Below are positions 29,226 through 37,279 of a stretch of DNA of 38,364 nucleotides, piece by piece. Position 1 is the first letter of the stretch, and every line of letters starts with the position of its first letter. The notes under the pieces are model-generated. The model did not search any database, was not told the DNA's origin, and worked only from the letters and a program-made list of their open reading frames with translations. The DNA is from a virus. The translations under genes were made by a program, and so were the position numbers. The stretch covers positions 1 to 38,364 of the IMG/VR virus record IMGVR_UViG_3300031566_000167. One strand, 5' to 3'.

Positions 29226-29969
29226 CTAAACTCCCAAAATGCGGCGCGTCCACTCCGCGCCAAAATACGATCTTGCAAATGTCCGAAGCGACTCAGCGTC
29301 AGGTGCATCGCGCAACCGCCTCAATGAATCAGGGCCGGCTAATGAGACCACCCGCTCCAATTGCCAGCGAATAAAGGCCCGCATTTGTGCATCATTGGAG
29401 CCGGACACCATCGGCACACAGATCGCGTAGACCGACATCTCCAACGCATAATCAACGGTTTCGTGCCGTCTTCGGATGCCAAGTTGCTGGCGGGCTTCAG
29501 CCCCATTCGTGTAGGCAACCCACTCGCCAAACACGTAAGTAGGCTGACTGTTCCAAGACACTCTCGCCTGCACGAGGTATGTATGATAAATCTTGCCACG
29601 CAAACTTCGTGGCACGAATGCTGCCACAGCAGAAAGGGTCGTTGGCGGCTCTGGCATCAAGACCGCTCGATTCTGCAAGACGTAGAATCCTGGACAGTGA
29701 TACTTACTTCGTAGCAGACCGGCGATGCCTTGAGTGCCCTCATGGACCCAGCCCACTTTGTCTGCCTCCCGGTATGGGTTGCCAGACCATAAGTGCGACT
29801 CAATGTCTGTCACCACCGGCCCAAGATTGCCTGGGTTCCAGGTTGGCGAATAAGTGGTCCAAGTCGGCTGCGGATACGATGTCGGTAGCAGGGGAAGGTC
29901 GCAGGAAAACTGCGTCAGTGCTATTACACACAGGATGACCGTTGACAGAAGCCGAACATGATTACGCAT
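29226..29969 (-). CDS. Predicted lipoprotein (247 aa)
   Basis: The N-terminus MRNHVRLLSTVILCVIALTQ is a Sec signal, with FSC at 21-23 as a lipobox-like site (Cys23). The mature part has an aromatic, proline-rich beginning and no recognised domain; it contains WVHEGTQGIAGLLRSKYHCP and ends FARSYFGAEWTRRIL. A lipoprotein encoded by a phage could act at the host membrane, for example in superinfection exclusion or in lysis, but this is a guess. It starts directly downstream of a terminator-like hairpin. Confidence 0.7.
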   Translation of the reverse strand: MRNHVRLLSTVILCVIALTQFSCDLPLLPTSYPQPTWTTYSPTWNPGNLGPVVTDIESHLWSGNPYREADKVGWVHEGTQGIAGLLRSKYHCPGFYVLQNRAVLMPEPPTTLSAVAAFVPRSLRGKIYHTYLVQARVSWNSQPTYVFGEWVAYTNGAEARQQLGIRRRHETVDYALEMSVYAICVPMVSGSNDAQMRAFIRWQLERVVSLAGPDSLRRLRDAPDAESLRTFARSYFGAEWTRRILGV

Positions 29970-29980
29970 GGTCTACCTCC

Positions 29981-30024
29981 AATGAGAAGAACCCTGCCGG
30001 GGCCTTATGGCGTGTCCGGCAGGG
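29981..30024 (-). terminator. Probable intrinsic terminator of the HTH-phosphoesterase gene
   Basis: A 9-bp perfect inverted repeat, CCCTGCCGG (30024-30016) and CCGGCAGGG (30000-29992), with a 15-nt loop, is followed on the coding strand by TTCTTCTCATT. It sits between the stop of the upstream gene (30033) and the lipoprotein start (29969). Confidence 0.7.
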
Positions 30025-30032
30025 AGGAAGTG

Positions 30033-31343
30033 TTATTCCAGCGGCCCTACATCCCGGCCGCCGTCAATCACGTAGCGCTTGGGTCCGCCCCGCTCCTTCG
30101 GGCCTCGTAGCTTCACGTTCAGCCGCCACGTAACTCCATGCTTGGGATTGACACCATGAAACCACTGTGCCGGCTCCCGATAGCCGCTGAGCGAGTTGAA
30201 CGCGAACGGGTCCGTGGCGGTCCAAGCACCATTGACCATCATCTCGCCGTCAATGTCCGATAACGTGGCTGCATCGTGATGGTGGCCAACACAAAAGTAG
30301 CGGCATCGCTTGCCGCCGGCCGCCGCTCCCAGGGCGATCAATCCCTTTTGCCGGCGAACCATGCCGTACCAAGGGATGCCCAGATTGGAGCGCACATCGT
30401 CACCGTGACTGATATTGAAGCCAACACCGTTGATATCGATGTTCGCGCTCCACGCATCGGGAATCATAAAGCTGACGTTGTGCAGCCCCTTGCAGTACAG
30501 CCGGGCGACCTCGGCCACAAGGTAGTCCCAGTTGTCATTCGCCCCAAGATAGTCCTTCTTCGGCGTTCGCCGGCCGTGATTGCCGGACAGATAGAGGATG
30601 TTCACCTGCTCGAAATGGCATGCCAAATCGCGGTACATCAAGGCGTGTAGTTGCCCGATGGCCAGACAATTGCGAAACTGGTTGCGGTAGTAACTCCGCT
30701 CGGCAGCCTTATGAATCTCCCCGCTGGTGTGATCGCCGTAGGCTAGCACCCACAAAACTGGAAAATAGAACTTCGGAGCCAGGGTGTCTTGCGTCCACTC
30801 GATTACCGTATCCACGTATCGCTCGCCACGGGCACAACTGATCGGGAAATTGTACTCCTCCAGACCGCCTACCATCCCGGGCGTGATGACCTGATCGTGG
30901 TGTCCGTCCGAAAGGTGCATGGCACAATGCTCAACAATCTGTGCCTTGCGTCGGTACTCAAAGGCCGGCGGCAAGGGGTCGATGGGCTTCACCCGCTCGT
31001 CCATCTCGTGAGCCACCGCCTTGAAGAGGCCGGTAAGTTTCGCCCCCGCCTTGACTCGCCGTCGCTCGCGGTTCAATTCATCGTGCAAGTGAACAATGTC
31101 GGCTTCCAACTCCATGATCCGCTCATTGGTCGGATCGTAATCTTTCTTCATCGGCTGGCCGCCCGGCTTCTTCGGGACCGGATTGTAGCCCTCCGGCCAC
31201 GACACATCCCTGTGAGTCCGACCCGTTGCAATATCACTGATGGTAGAACGGCTGACACCATACCGCTTAGCGATCTCAGGCTGCGTCGTCCCCTCTGCGA
31301 TATTGGCCTTGATTCCGGCGGCCTTTTTCTTCGTTAGTTTCAT
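30033..31343 (-). CDS. HTH-linked metallophosphoesterase-like protein (436 aa)
   Basis: An N-terminal helix-turn-helix (TTQPEIAKRYGVSRSTISDI, about 19-38) precedes a basic linker and a coiled-coil (about 73-98, ERIMELEADIVHLHDELNRE). From about 130 on, a metallophosphoesterase-like fold has MHLSDGHHD, AYGDHTSGEIH, LYLSGNHGRR, NISHGDDVRS and FCVGHHHDA. These are D-x-H, GD, GNH, H-GD and GHHH motifs. The fused HTH suggests a sequence-directed phosphoesterase or nuclease acting on DNA. It is coupled to the small upstream gene by ATGA and ends before a terminator-like hairpin. Confidence 0.8.
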   Translation of the reverse strand: MKLTKKKAAGIKANIAEGTTQPEIAKRYGVSRSTISDIATGRTHRDVSWPEGYNPVPKKPGGQPMKKDYDPTNERIMELEADIVHLHDELNRERRRVKAGAKLTGLFKAVAHEMDERVKPIDPLPPAFEYRRKAQIVEHCAMHLSDGHHDQVITPGMVGGLEEYNFPISCARGERYVDTVIEWTQDTLAPKFYFPVLWVLAYGDHTSGEIHKAAERSYYRNQFRNCLAIGQLHALMYRDLACHFEQVNILYLSGNHGRRTPKKDYLGANDNWDYLVAEVARLYCKGLHNVSFMIPDAWSANIDINGVGFNISHGDDVRSNLGIPWYGMVRRQKGLIALGAAAGGKRCRYFCVGHHHDAATLSDIDGEMMVNGAWTATDPFAFNSLSGYREPAQWFHGVNPKHGVTWRLNVKLRGPKERGGPKRYVIDGGRDVGPLE

Positions 31344-31519
31344 GGTGTATCCTCATAGTTATTGATGTCGGAGAGCAGCCCACAGAGCAGAATGCTGCCT
31401 GAAGCGGGACCACAACACCACGCCACAACAGACTGTGCGAAATGCTCCGAGAGCAAGCTGGAGTCCAAAGTCAAGGCCCGCGCCGCCCGTGCATAGACTG
31501 AGATTGTAGAGGGCATCAT
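31340..31519 (-). CDS. Small hydrophobic protein (59 aa)
   Basis: This 59-residue protein begins MMPSTISVYARAARALTLDS and has a hydrophobic segment (VVAWCCGPASGSILLCGLL). The ATG at 31519 forms TAATG with the methyltransferase stop and the end forms ATGA with the next gene, so it is embedded in the operon. Function unknown. Confidence 0.55.
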   Translation of the reverse strand: MMPSTISVYARAARALTLDSSLLSEHFAQSVVAWCCGPASGSILLCGLLSDINNYEDTP

Positions 31520-32232
31520 TACCCACAAGACGCCACCCCCTCGATCCAAAGCACTTCCTTCGAGTACCCCTTGCGCTTTAGTCCTGGTGTAGCCAAACAA
31601 GTATGAAATGCGCGAAAAGGAAGCCATGTCGCCCCCTCAGCTTCACACACTATTACTTGCCCTCTGCGACTGCGGCACCAATCTGCCAACACAGAGTAAT
31701 CAACATTGTGATAACGATACGCACACCCCGCTTTACAGTTATAGGGTGGATCAATGAACCATGTTGCTTGTCGATTAGCTGCAAATTTGTAATCGACATT
31801 TCGTACATGCCAATGACGAATCTTCTCAACCTGATCGGCAATTCGACAGCGAATCACTTCACCCCAGAAACTATTAGGACGGCGACCAGAGCGCATCCAT
31901 GCCGAGGGTGTTACACGAGGGGCGCTTGCGGCTGCATTCAGCCAAAAGCCGATCAGCCACTTGGCCTCCTGTGGAATATGCAGGGCTTCAGTCGATTCGA
32001 CCTTAATAGGCAGCCGCAGAATCTCGGCCTTTGTTACACGAATGAGATAGTCCCATACGCCTGCAATAATTGGGTCTGCGTCATAGAGTGACACTTCATG
32101 CTGCGGATACCGAAGCGAATAGCCAGCACTGCCTGCAAAGGGCTCTACAATCTTCTTATAAGCGGGCACGGGATAGCGCGGAGCAATCCGATACTTTCCG
32201 CCATAAAAATAGAAGAAAGGCTTACAGGACAT
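31519..32232 (-). CDS. D12-class (Dam-like) N6-adenine DNA methyltransferase
   Basis: The 237-residue enzyme has the FYGGK motif (9-13), SAM-binding PFAGSAGYS (31-39) and catalytic DPPYNC (161-166), the alpha-class order of Dam and D12 enzymes. It transfers a methyl group from SAM to adenine N6. ATG 32232 was chosen because GGAGG lies upstream; it overlaps the second methyltransferase stop by 11 nt. It forms a pair with the following enzyme on the mRNA (32222-32947), so two DNA specificities are likely made together. No restriction enzyme is nearby. Confidence 0.88.
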   Translation of the reverse strand: MSCKPFFYFYGGKYRIAPRYPVPAYKKIVEPFAGSAGYSLRYPQHEVSLYDADPIIAGVWDYLIRVTKAEILRLPIKVESTEALHIPQEAKWLIGFWLNAAASAPRVTPSAWMRSGRRPNSFWGEVIRCRIADQVEKIRHWHVRNVDYKFAANRQATWFIDPPYNCKAGCAYRYHNVDYSVLADWCRSRRGQVIVCEAEGATWLPFRAFHTCLATPGLKRKGYSKEVLWIEGVASCG

Positions 32233-32947
32233 TAGCCACCTCCTCGCAGCGGGCATCCGCCGACAAGGCGTCTGCCTCAATAGCCTCGCAGCCGGTGAAA
32301 CGGCGGCCCAACTTCAAGGCCATAATCCCCGTTGTGCCATAGCCGCAAAATGGGTCTGCCACCATGTCGTTAGGATTCGAGTGTGCCTGAATCAGGCGGG
32401 CCACCAGCGGCTCAGGCTTCTGGCAGTACCGTTTCGGCCGGAACAATTCCGTAATGTCGGTCCAGACGTTTGTGACCCGCTTGTACTCGGACTTCGCCGG
32501 ATACTTCGGATTCATGGAAGGACAGGTTCGCTTCTCTCCCAGGTACGGAATGTTGAAGGTGAACTCGTCAGAACAGGTGAGCCAGATCATCTCCTCGCGG
32601 GTGAAAAGATAGTCACGCTTCTTTCCATAGGCCCGGCGCTTGCCCCAAGTGATCCAGTTGCGATAGATGTAGGTTCCCTCCAGCCGTTCAATCAACTTGA
32701 ATAGCGGATGCTGACCGTGGCGGCCGATGCCGCCGAAAAAGACCAGGGACCCCGTTGTCTTCAGTTTCGGGCGGGCCGCCTCGAAGATGCCCGCCAACCA
32801 GGCAACAAAATCGTCTAGGCTAGACCACTGGTTGTCCCAAGAGTCCTTAACAATGCCATAGTAAGGCGGGTCCGTCAGCAGAAGGTCCACTGACTGATCG
32901 GGTAGCCCATTACAGAACGCAAGCGCATCGGTAGCATGGACGTGCAT
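32222..32947 (-). CDS. DNA methyltransferase (DPPY, motif order IV to I)
   Basis: The 241-residue enzyme has catalytic TDPPYYG (25-31) near the N-terminus and SAM-binding ADPFCGYGTTG (197-207) near the C-terminus, the beta-class order used by N4-cytosine and N6-adenine enzymes. A target-recognition region lies between. It methylates duplex DNA at an unknown site. An inverted repeat with a U-rich tail precedes its start. It forms an overlapping pair with the D12-type gene, an arrangement that suggests a modification set against host restriction. Confidence 0.9.
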   Translation of the reverse strand: MHVHATDALAFCNGLPDQSVDLLLTDPPYYGIVKDSWDNQWSSLDDFVAWLAGIFEAARPKLKTTGSLVFFGGIGRHGQHPLFKLIERLEGTYIYRNWITWGKRRAYGKKRDYLFTREEMIWLTCSDEFTFNIPYLGEKRTCPSMNPKYPAKSEYKRVTNVWTDITELFRPKRYCQKPEPLVARLIQAHSNPNDMVADPFCGYGTTGIMALKLGRRFTGCEAIEADALSADARCEEVANVL

Positions 32948-32954
32948 GGGATTC

Positions 32955-32995
32955 CCTAAAGAAGAGCCAGGTGGCGCTGCCCCGACGCCACCTGG
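32955..32995 (-). terminator. Probable intrinsic terminator of the serine protease gene
   Basis: A 10-bp perfect inverted repeat, CCAGGTGGCG (32995-32986) and CGCCACCTGG (32976-32967), with a 9-nt loop, is followed on the coding strand by CTCTTCTTTAGG. It lies between the stop at 33011 and the methyltransferase start at 32947. Confidence 0.75.
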
Positions 32996-33010
32996 CCAGT
33001 GAATCGCCGA

Positions 33011-34084
33011 TCAGGTGGTATGAAGAACACGGAAGGGGCGCACGATCTCCCCCATGTCGCTTTCAGCCGGAATCTGCGCAGGCAGTGGGATGCCGATACT
33101 GGGACTCGGCCCTTCGATGCGGGGCTCTTCATCGCCCGGCTCTTCGGGCACTACGATAGGCTCTTCATCGCCCGGCTCTTCGGGCACTACGATAGGCTCT
33201 TCATCGCCCGGCTCTTCGGGCACTACGATAGGCTCTTCATCGCCCGGCTCTTCGGGCACTACGATAGGCTCTTCATCGCCTGGACCAATGGAGATGATGA
33301 TCTGCATCGGGTTTTGGTAGTCCGTCGCCGTGCCATCATCCACAGGCAGTTTGGCTCGCGCTTCCTCATTCGGCATGGAAACACTTAGGTCCAAAGCCCA
33401 CAAGACGCCCATCTTCTTAGCCCAAGGGATAATCCGTCGCATGGGAATGATGAAGTTCAGTCCAGGACCAACGCCACGGGTCAACAGACCGATGCACTCA
33501 TGTGTCTCGTCGAGGTAGACACCGCCGCCGGATGATCCGGGATAGCCCATGCAGCTTGTCTGGTCGAAGACCTTGCCCATAATGTCCCGTTCGGTCTGTG
33601 ACAGAACGCCAAAACTCAGCGAATCATAGAGGCCCATAGTGCAGCCGACGTGAACCAGCTTCACGCCGATTTCAGGGATTTCGTCCTTCAAGTAGAACTT
33701 CGCCGAACGAATGACAGGTGCCCAATTGTCCTGCAAAATCTCCAACAGCGCCAGGTCTTCGCCGCTGTCCGGGGCGCTGTAGGCAATCACCTTGGCCTCA
33801 ATCCGGCCGGAGCCAATCAGGCGGCCTTTGTCGCGATACTCGAAATAGATGATCGAATTGTCGAACTTGCCGTCGTGACGAAGCGATTCGACAACATGCC
33901 CGGCCGTCCAGACAAAGGTGCGGGTCCGCTCGCCGTCGGCGCGTGTCACCAGCACACCGGTGCCACAGCCACGGCCGATCTCCACGCGCACACTCACACT
34001 CAGCAGATCATCGTACTTGCCCGCAAGGGCGTCCGACGCCAGTACCAACACGGCAACTAGCGAGAAAATCAGTGCTCGAATCAC
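33011..34084 (-). CDS. Secreted trypsin-like serine protease with acidic Pro/Glu repeats
   Basis: The 357-residue protein has a Sec signal (MIRALIFSLVAVLVLASDAL, likely cleavage after Ala21) and a chymotrypsin-fold catalytic triad: TAGHVV (His63), GEDLALLE (Asp110) and YPGSSGGGVY (Ser185). After about residue 265 there are four or five copies of EEPGDEEPIVVP, encoded by exact 36 bp repeats, then a short tail. Phage-encoded exported proteases of this form are uncommon; it may process host envelope or virion proteins. The repeat tail may act as a spacer or cation-binding stalk. It is followed by a terminator hairpin. Confidence 0.85.
   Translation of the reverse strand: MIRALIFSLVAVLVLASDALAGKYDDLLSVSVRVEIGRGCGTGVLVTRADGERTRTFVWTAGHVVESLRHDGKFDNSIIYFEYRDKGRLIGSGRIEAKVIAYSAPDSGEDLALLEILQDNWAPVIRSAKFYLKDEIPEIGVKLVHVGCTMGLYDSLSFGVLSQTERDIMGKVFDQTSCMGYPGSSGGGVYLDETHECIGLLTRGVGPGLNFIIPMRRIIPWAKKMGVLWALDLSVSMPNEEARAKLPVDDGTATDYQNPMQIIISIGPGDEEPIVVPEEPGDEEPIVVPEEPGDEEPIVVPEEPGDEEPIVVPEEPGDEEPRIEGPSPSIGIPLPAQIPAESDMGEIVRPFRVLHTT
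33133..33276 (-). repeat. Four 36-bp tandem repeats
   Basis: The plus-strand unit beginning cgcccggctcttcgggc occurs at 33133, 33169, 33205 and 33241, then diverges. It encodes the 12-residue unit of the protease tail. High identity points to recent expansion. Confidence 0.95.
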
Positions 34085-34097
34085 GGTTGTCTCTCCA

Positions 34098-34123
34098 GGT
34101 GTTAGGGAATGGTGTTAGGGAAT
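34098..34123 (-). repeat. 13-bp direct repeat in the gap before the protease gene
   Basis: The plus-strand unit ggtgttagggaat occurs twice in a row. It lies in the 98-nt gap (34085-34182) between the helicase stop and the protease start, upstream of the protease. No promoter box or hairpin is clear there. Confidence 0.85.
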
Positions 34124-34182
34124 GGTGAAGGTCAAATTGGTAGACTGCTACTTCACATGACAATCGGTGGGTGCCGTAGGTA

Positions 34183-36159
34183 TTAAACCGCTTCCTCCTC
34201 GATCTGAAGCCCATCATCCGTGCCCTTGGGCTCGTCCCACTTCACGCCACCCATGATTTCGCCCATCGTCATTAGCTCCAGCTTGCGATTGGCGCAGATG
34301 ATCTCGATCACCCGCTCGTCGCTCGGTAAATGAATCAGGTCCACGATGACACAGCCGAGGTTTTCATCCATGCCCTTACGGTGGATTCGGTCTTCACTTT
34401 GGATGCGGTACTCGGGCTTATGACTGTTGGACCAGTAGACCGCCATGCGGGACTCAACAAGCGTTAGGCTCATACCCCCGGACTCGGGATGGGCGACAAA
34501 GGCGACACGCGGATGCTTCTCCATGTCGGCCCAGTAGTCCAGCGGCTCCTCGCCCGTGACAACGGCACCCTCATGGGTGGTGACCTTGAAGCCACGGCCG
34601 TCGCACCGCACCACGTCCCATCCCTGGCTCTGGCACAGTTTCGTCACGCGATCCACGCTGCCGGTGAAGCTGGCAAAGATCACGATGCGGCCGACTTCCT
34701 CGCACTCCTCCAGGAGCAGCATCAGAGCGGCATCCTTGGGGCACGGCACCTCACGGGTTTCGCGCACGTACTTGGGCACCTCGCGACTGCCACCGCACAG
34801 CGGACAGACGGCCTCGCGCTCGACCAGCCGTTCCTTCGTCTCGGGATCGAGCAGGTCGATCACCTCGTAGGTCTTCTCTTCATCCAGCGGGTCAACCCAT
34901 TCGCGGACCTTGCCCTTGATACAGTGCTTGCAGCGGGTGGTGCCGTCCTTGATCTCGCGATACTGGAAGCCGTCGCTCAATTCCCGCAGCAGGGTCATAC
35001 CCGTGATGGTGTTCTGGGCCGACTGCACAACCACCTGGGCCACCCGCAGGGTGCTCGGCGTCGGCTTGCAAAAGACCTTGCGATACCGCTTGTCCGGCAG
35101 GTTGAGGCAATCCTTCTTGTGCTTGATGATGGCGAGGCCCTTCAGGCGCTCGTACATGAAGGCAACCTCGTTCTTCGAGGGCTGGTAGACGTGGAAGTCA
35201 TCAGGGTCTTCACACAACTCCGAGTGGCAGTCGTCGTCTTCCCACCCTCCGCAGATTTCGCACTTTGCCTCGTTGTCCTTCCAGCCGATCCGCTTGTTGA
35301 AGGCGACTCCACTGTCAAATTCCTGCTTGACCATGAAGGCCAGCCGTTGCTCCAGCGCTCGTGGACTTCCTTCCTTGAGAAAGCCCGGCCAAACGATCTC
35401 GCACTGCGCCCACCAGTCGATAGGCGACTTGGGGCTCGGCGTGCCGGACATGAGGATCACGTAGCCCTCGTGCCCGTACTTCTCGCGGATCAGGTCGGCC
35501 AACATCTGCGCGGCCTTCGTCCGCTGCGCGGTCGCCGTCTTCAGTCTCGACGACTCGTCACAGATCACGCCCCGCACAACCGGAGTGCCCGGGGTCCATT
35601 CATCCATCCGGCGGACCAGACCCTCGTAGGTCATAAACTCGACATTGAAGGCGCTGGCGGGGAAGTTCCACTTGCGGAACTCCCGCTTGATGTTCGGGAT
35701 GCTCGTCTTCGGGCCGACCCACCACCACGTCGGGATGCCGGAGCGCTCGATCACCTCCTGGGCCGCCAGCGTCTTGCCTGTGCCCATTTCGGCAGCAAAT
35801 ATCTGATAGTGGTAGGTGAGGCCCGCGTCCGACAGGTCACACTGGTGTGCCATCAGCGGGCGCTCATACTTGCGTTGCACAACCGGCCGGTCAAACCAGG
35901 CGTAGACGTTCTCGCCCATGAGATAGCCGAGACTGAAGCTGTTCCGCTGACAGTCTTCGATGGACCAAATCTTCTTCGGGTTCGGCTCCTCGAATCCGTG
36001 CCACTTCGAGCCCTTCATGCTCTTGATTTCATCCTTCAGAGCGAAAGGACTCTTGAGGAAAAAGATGCGCCCGTCCTTTCGCTCGATCAAGGCCGTGGAC
36101 TGGACCAAGGTGCCCTTGGGGGTTCGGTGTCGCAGCTTGACTTGTTTGATCTCAGGCAT
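34183..36159 (-). CDS. SNF2-type (superfamily 2) helicase with zinc inserts
   Basis: The 658-residue protein has Walker A AEMGTGKT (123-130), Walker B-type CDESSRLK (200-207, DESS box), motif III LMSGTPSP (236-243) and a C-terminal helicase domain ending with SEDRIHRKGMDEN (motif VI). Two cysteine-rich insertions (CEICGGWEDDDC with a nearby Cys pair, and CKHC/CPLCGGS) are likely zinc fingers. The family remodels or translocates on DNA using ATP; phage versions aid replication or late transcription. ATG 36159 follows GAGAG. It is the largest gene of its transcription unit. Confidence 0.9.
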   Translation of the reverse strand: MPEIKQVKLRHRTPKGTLVQSTALIERKDGRIFFLKSPFALKDEIKSMKGSKWHGFEEPNPKKIWSIEDCQRNSFSLGYLMGENVYAWFDRPVVQRKYERPLMAHQCDLSDAGLTYHYQIFAAEMGTGKTLAAQEVIERSGIPTWWWVGPKTSIPNIKREFRKWNFPASAFNVEFMTYEGLVRRMDEWTPGTPVVRGVICDESSRLKTATAQRTKAAQMLADLIREKYGHEGYVILMSGTPSPKSPIDWWAQCEIVWPGFLKEGSPRALEQRLAFMVKQEFDSGVAFNKRIGWKDNEAKCEICGGWEDDDCHSELCEDPDDFHVYQPSKNEVAFMYERLKGLAIIKHKKDCLNLPDKRYRKVFCKPTPSTLRVAQVVVQSAQNTITGMTLLRELSDGFQYREIKDGTTRCKHCIKGKVREWVDPLDEEKTYEVIDLLDPETKERLVEREAVCPLCGGSREVPKYVRETREVPCPKDAALMLLLEECEEVGRIVIFASFTGSVDRVTKLCQSQGWDVVRCDGRGFKVTTHEGAVVTGEEPLDYWADMEKHPRVAFVAHPESGGMSLTLVESRMAVYWSNSHKPEYRIQSEDRIHRKGMDENLGCVIVDLIHLPSDERVIEIICANRKLELMTMGEIMGGVKWDEPKGTDDGLQIEEEAV

Positions 36160-36171
36160 CGAAACTCTCAA

Positions 36172-36339
36172 TCACAGTGGCAGCATAGTGGAGGGATTCA
36201 GCATTACGATGGGGTGAAACAGTGAGACCTTGGCCGCGAAGCCCAGGGCTTCAAGGTATTTCCGCTCCATTGCGTCGGCCTTCGACCAAAGGCCCGCTGC
36301 AATCGCGACAGCACACTGTTTACACGGTGCATCGTCCAT
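36172..36339 (-). CDS. Small Cys-containing protein (55 aa)
   Basis: This 55-residue protein begins MDDAPCKQCAVAIAAGLWSK. CKQC near the start resembles a thioredoxin-like or zinc knuckle motif, but there are only two cysteines. Its ATG overlaps the preceding TGA by one base (TGATG) and its stop is 12 nt before the helicase start. Function unknown. Confidence 0.6.
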   Translation of the reverse strand: MDDAPCKQCAVAIAAGLWSKADAMERKYLEALGFAAKVSLFHPIVMLNPSTMLPL

Positions 36340-36569
36340 CAGATCACGCCGAACAGCTTCAAGAGTCCGAGAATCACGCCGCCGATCACACTGACTGTCA
36401 GGGCCGTGACGACCAAACCGATGACGAGATTGACGAGAAGAATCTTCCAGTAGGTCCGTTTGACGTGGTGCATCACCTTGCCGAAGTGATCGGCAGCATT
36501 GGTGGCCCCATCAAACGAGACACGAAGAGACTCAAAGGATTCAAGCAGGTCTTTACCAGTGCGGTTCAT
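36339..36569 (-). CDS. Small membrane protein (76 aa)
   Basis: This 76-residue protein begins MNRTGKDLLESFESLRVSFD. One long C-terminal hydrophobic stretch (KILLVNLVIGLVVTALTVSV, then GGVILGLLKLFG) could span the membrane once or twice. Start and stop overlap the adjacent genes. Function unknown. Confidence 0.65.
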   Translation of the reverse strand: MNRTGKDLLESFESLRVSFDGATNAADHFGKVMHHVKRTYWKILLVNLVIGLVVTALTVSVIGGVILGLLKLFGVI

Positions 36570-37096
36570 CGTTTTCTCTTGTCTTCGAGGAGGAAGGTTA
36601 CGTGGTCCGGGGCGTCACGCATGTTGAAGTCTGCCCATACGTCCAGCCCCTCAGCGGAGAACAGGTGGTGAATCTTGTTGAAGCAGTGGCGAACGCTTGC
36701 CTCGACTTCGAGCGACGACCCCGACTTGACGGCATCACGCCATTGACCCAGGGTGCCCGAGACCACGGCTACCTGGACGCCGCGAGCCAGCGTGTCGGCC
36801 GTGACAAACGGCATCCCCGCGCAGCACTCCAGGATGTCGAGCATGTCCCGCTCGTCCGCCACGATCAGGGCCGAAAACGAGACGTGCGTGAGCAACTTGG
36901 GCGGCAGGCCAACAGAAGCCTTCTGATCGCGCAGGGCCGCCAGGCAGCTTAGGAACCGCTCGGCATCTGCAAGATCGCGGGGCGACTGATCCGAGGCGGC
37001 GCATAAGCTGTAGCCAAGCACCTCGTAGCTCACGCCGAGGAACCTTTGGAAGTCAATCGCCGGGCGGTTGATAAGCAAGACCTCAGGATTCATCAT
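36566..37096 (-). CDS. Hypothetical protein (176 aa)
   Basis: This protein of about 176 residues begins MMNPEVLLINRPAIDFQRFL. Helical segments alternate with short strands (DMLDILECCAGMPFVTADTL, VQVAVVSGTLG). No family is recognised. The starts are clustered (GTG 37099, ATG 37096, ATG 37093); AAGTGAG lies just upstream. It is the first clearly coding gene after the element at 37280 and the structured RNA stretch. Confidence 0.65.
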   Translation of the reverse strand: MMNPEVLLINRPAIDFQRFLGVSYEVLGYSLCAASDQSPRDLADAERFLSCLAALRDQKASVGLPPKLLTHVSFSALIVADERDMLDILECCAGMPFVTADTLARGVQVAVVSGTLGQWRDAVKSGSSLEVEASVRHCFNKIHHLFSAEGLDVWADFNMRDAPDHVTFLLEDKRKR

Positions 37097-37226
37097 CACT
37101 CACTTGGGAGAAGAGACGCCGCCAGGTGTCGAACCTGGAATCGCGGACGCTAGCCCACGAGTCTTCACTGCCGCCCTCGAAGGGCCGAATTGTGTGCTCG
37201 TCTAGCTCGGCGTGGCCCCGGGCCAC
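37083..37226 (-). CDS. Possible 47-residue peptide
   Basis: A frame from GTG 37226 reads MARGHAELDEHTIRPFEGGS, EDSWASVRDSRFDTWRRLFS and QVSDDES, with a TGA at 37083-37085. Composition and the Trp/Arg/Phe pattern look protein-like, but there is no clear ribosome binding site. The frame coincides with the tRNA-like structure at 37115-37232, so the two readings compete. Confidence 0.3.
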   Translation of the reverse strand: MARGHAELDEHTIRPFEGGSEDSWASVRDSRFDTWRRLFSQVSDDES

Positions 37227-37232
37227 GGCGTC
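37115..37232 (-). ncRNA. Candidate 118-nt structured, tRNA-like RNA
   Basis: The ends pair perfectly: GACGCCG (37232-37226) with CGGCGUC (37121-37115). The 3' end also has a T-arm, CCAGG UUCGACA CCUGG, directly before the acceptor-like strand. Inside are a GUGGCC/GGCCAC hairpin, a long GCUAGACGAG with CUCGU-GGG-CUAGC helix, and GCCC UUCGA GGGC. The shape recalls a tRNA-like end on an extended helix, as in tmRNA, but there is no tag sequence and no CCA. It lies directly after a promoter-like element. A competing short ORF runs through it. Confidence 0.35.
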
Positions 37233-37238
37233 AGAGAA

Positions 37239-37272
37239 CGCCCGCCCGAAGCATCAAAGCGTTGGGCGGGCG
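37239..37272 (-). other. 9-bp inverted repeat just after the promoter-like element
   Basis: CGCCCGCCC (37272-37264) pairs with GGGCGGGCG (37247-37239) around a 16-nt loop. It begins about 8 nt after box 2 of the element at 37280 and is followed by TTCTCT, not by a U-run. It may protect the 5' end, act as an attenuator or be a weak terminator. Confidence 0.6.
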
Positions 37273-37279
37273 GATTGTG

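Noticed and set aside
33133-33276. Short regular repeats as a CRISPR array
   Set aside because: Units of 36 bp are contiguous without spacers and keep a reading frame, so they are protein-coding repeats. The 63-bp and 90-bp repeats are excluded for the same reason.
34085-34182. A hidden gene or promoter in the gap before the protease
   Set aside because: The only open frame there overlaps the protease signal peptide in another frame. The 13-bp repeats do not match the two-box element.
34489-36225. A 578-codon open frame on the plus strand
   Set aside because: It lies exactly opposite the SNF2 helicase, whose motifs are unmistakable; the plus frame has no recognisable domain and is an effect of GC-rich codon bias. 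Other plus-strand frames have the same explanation.
37115-37232. An ordinary tRNA gene
   Set aside because: The T-arm and acceptor-like helix are good, but 118 nt is too long, there is no convincing D or anticodon arm, and no CCA. I kept it only as a candidate structured RNA.
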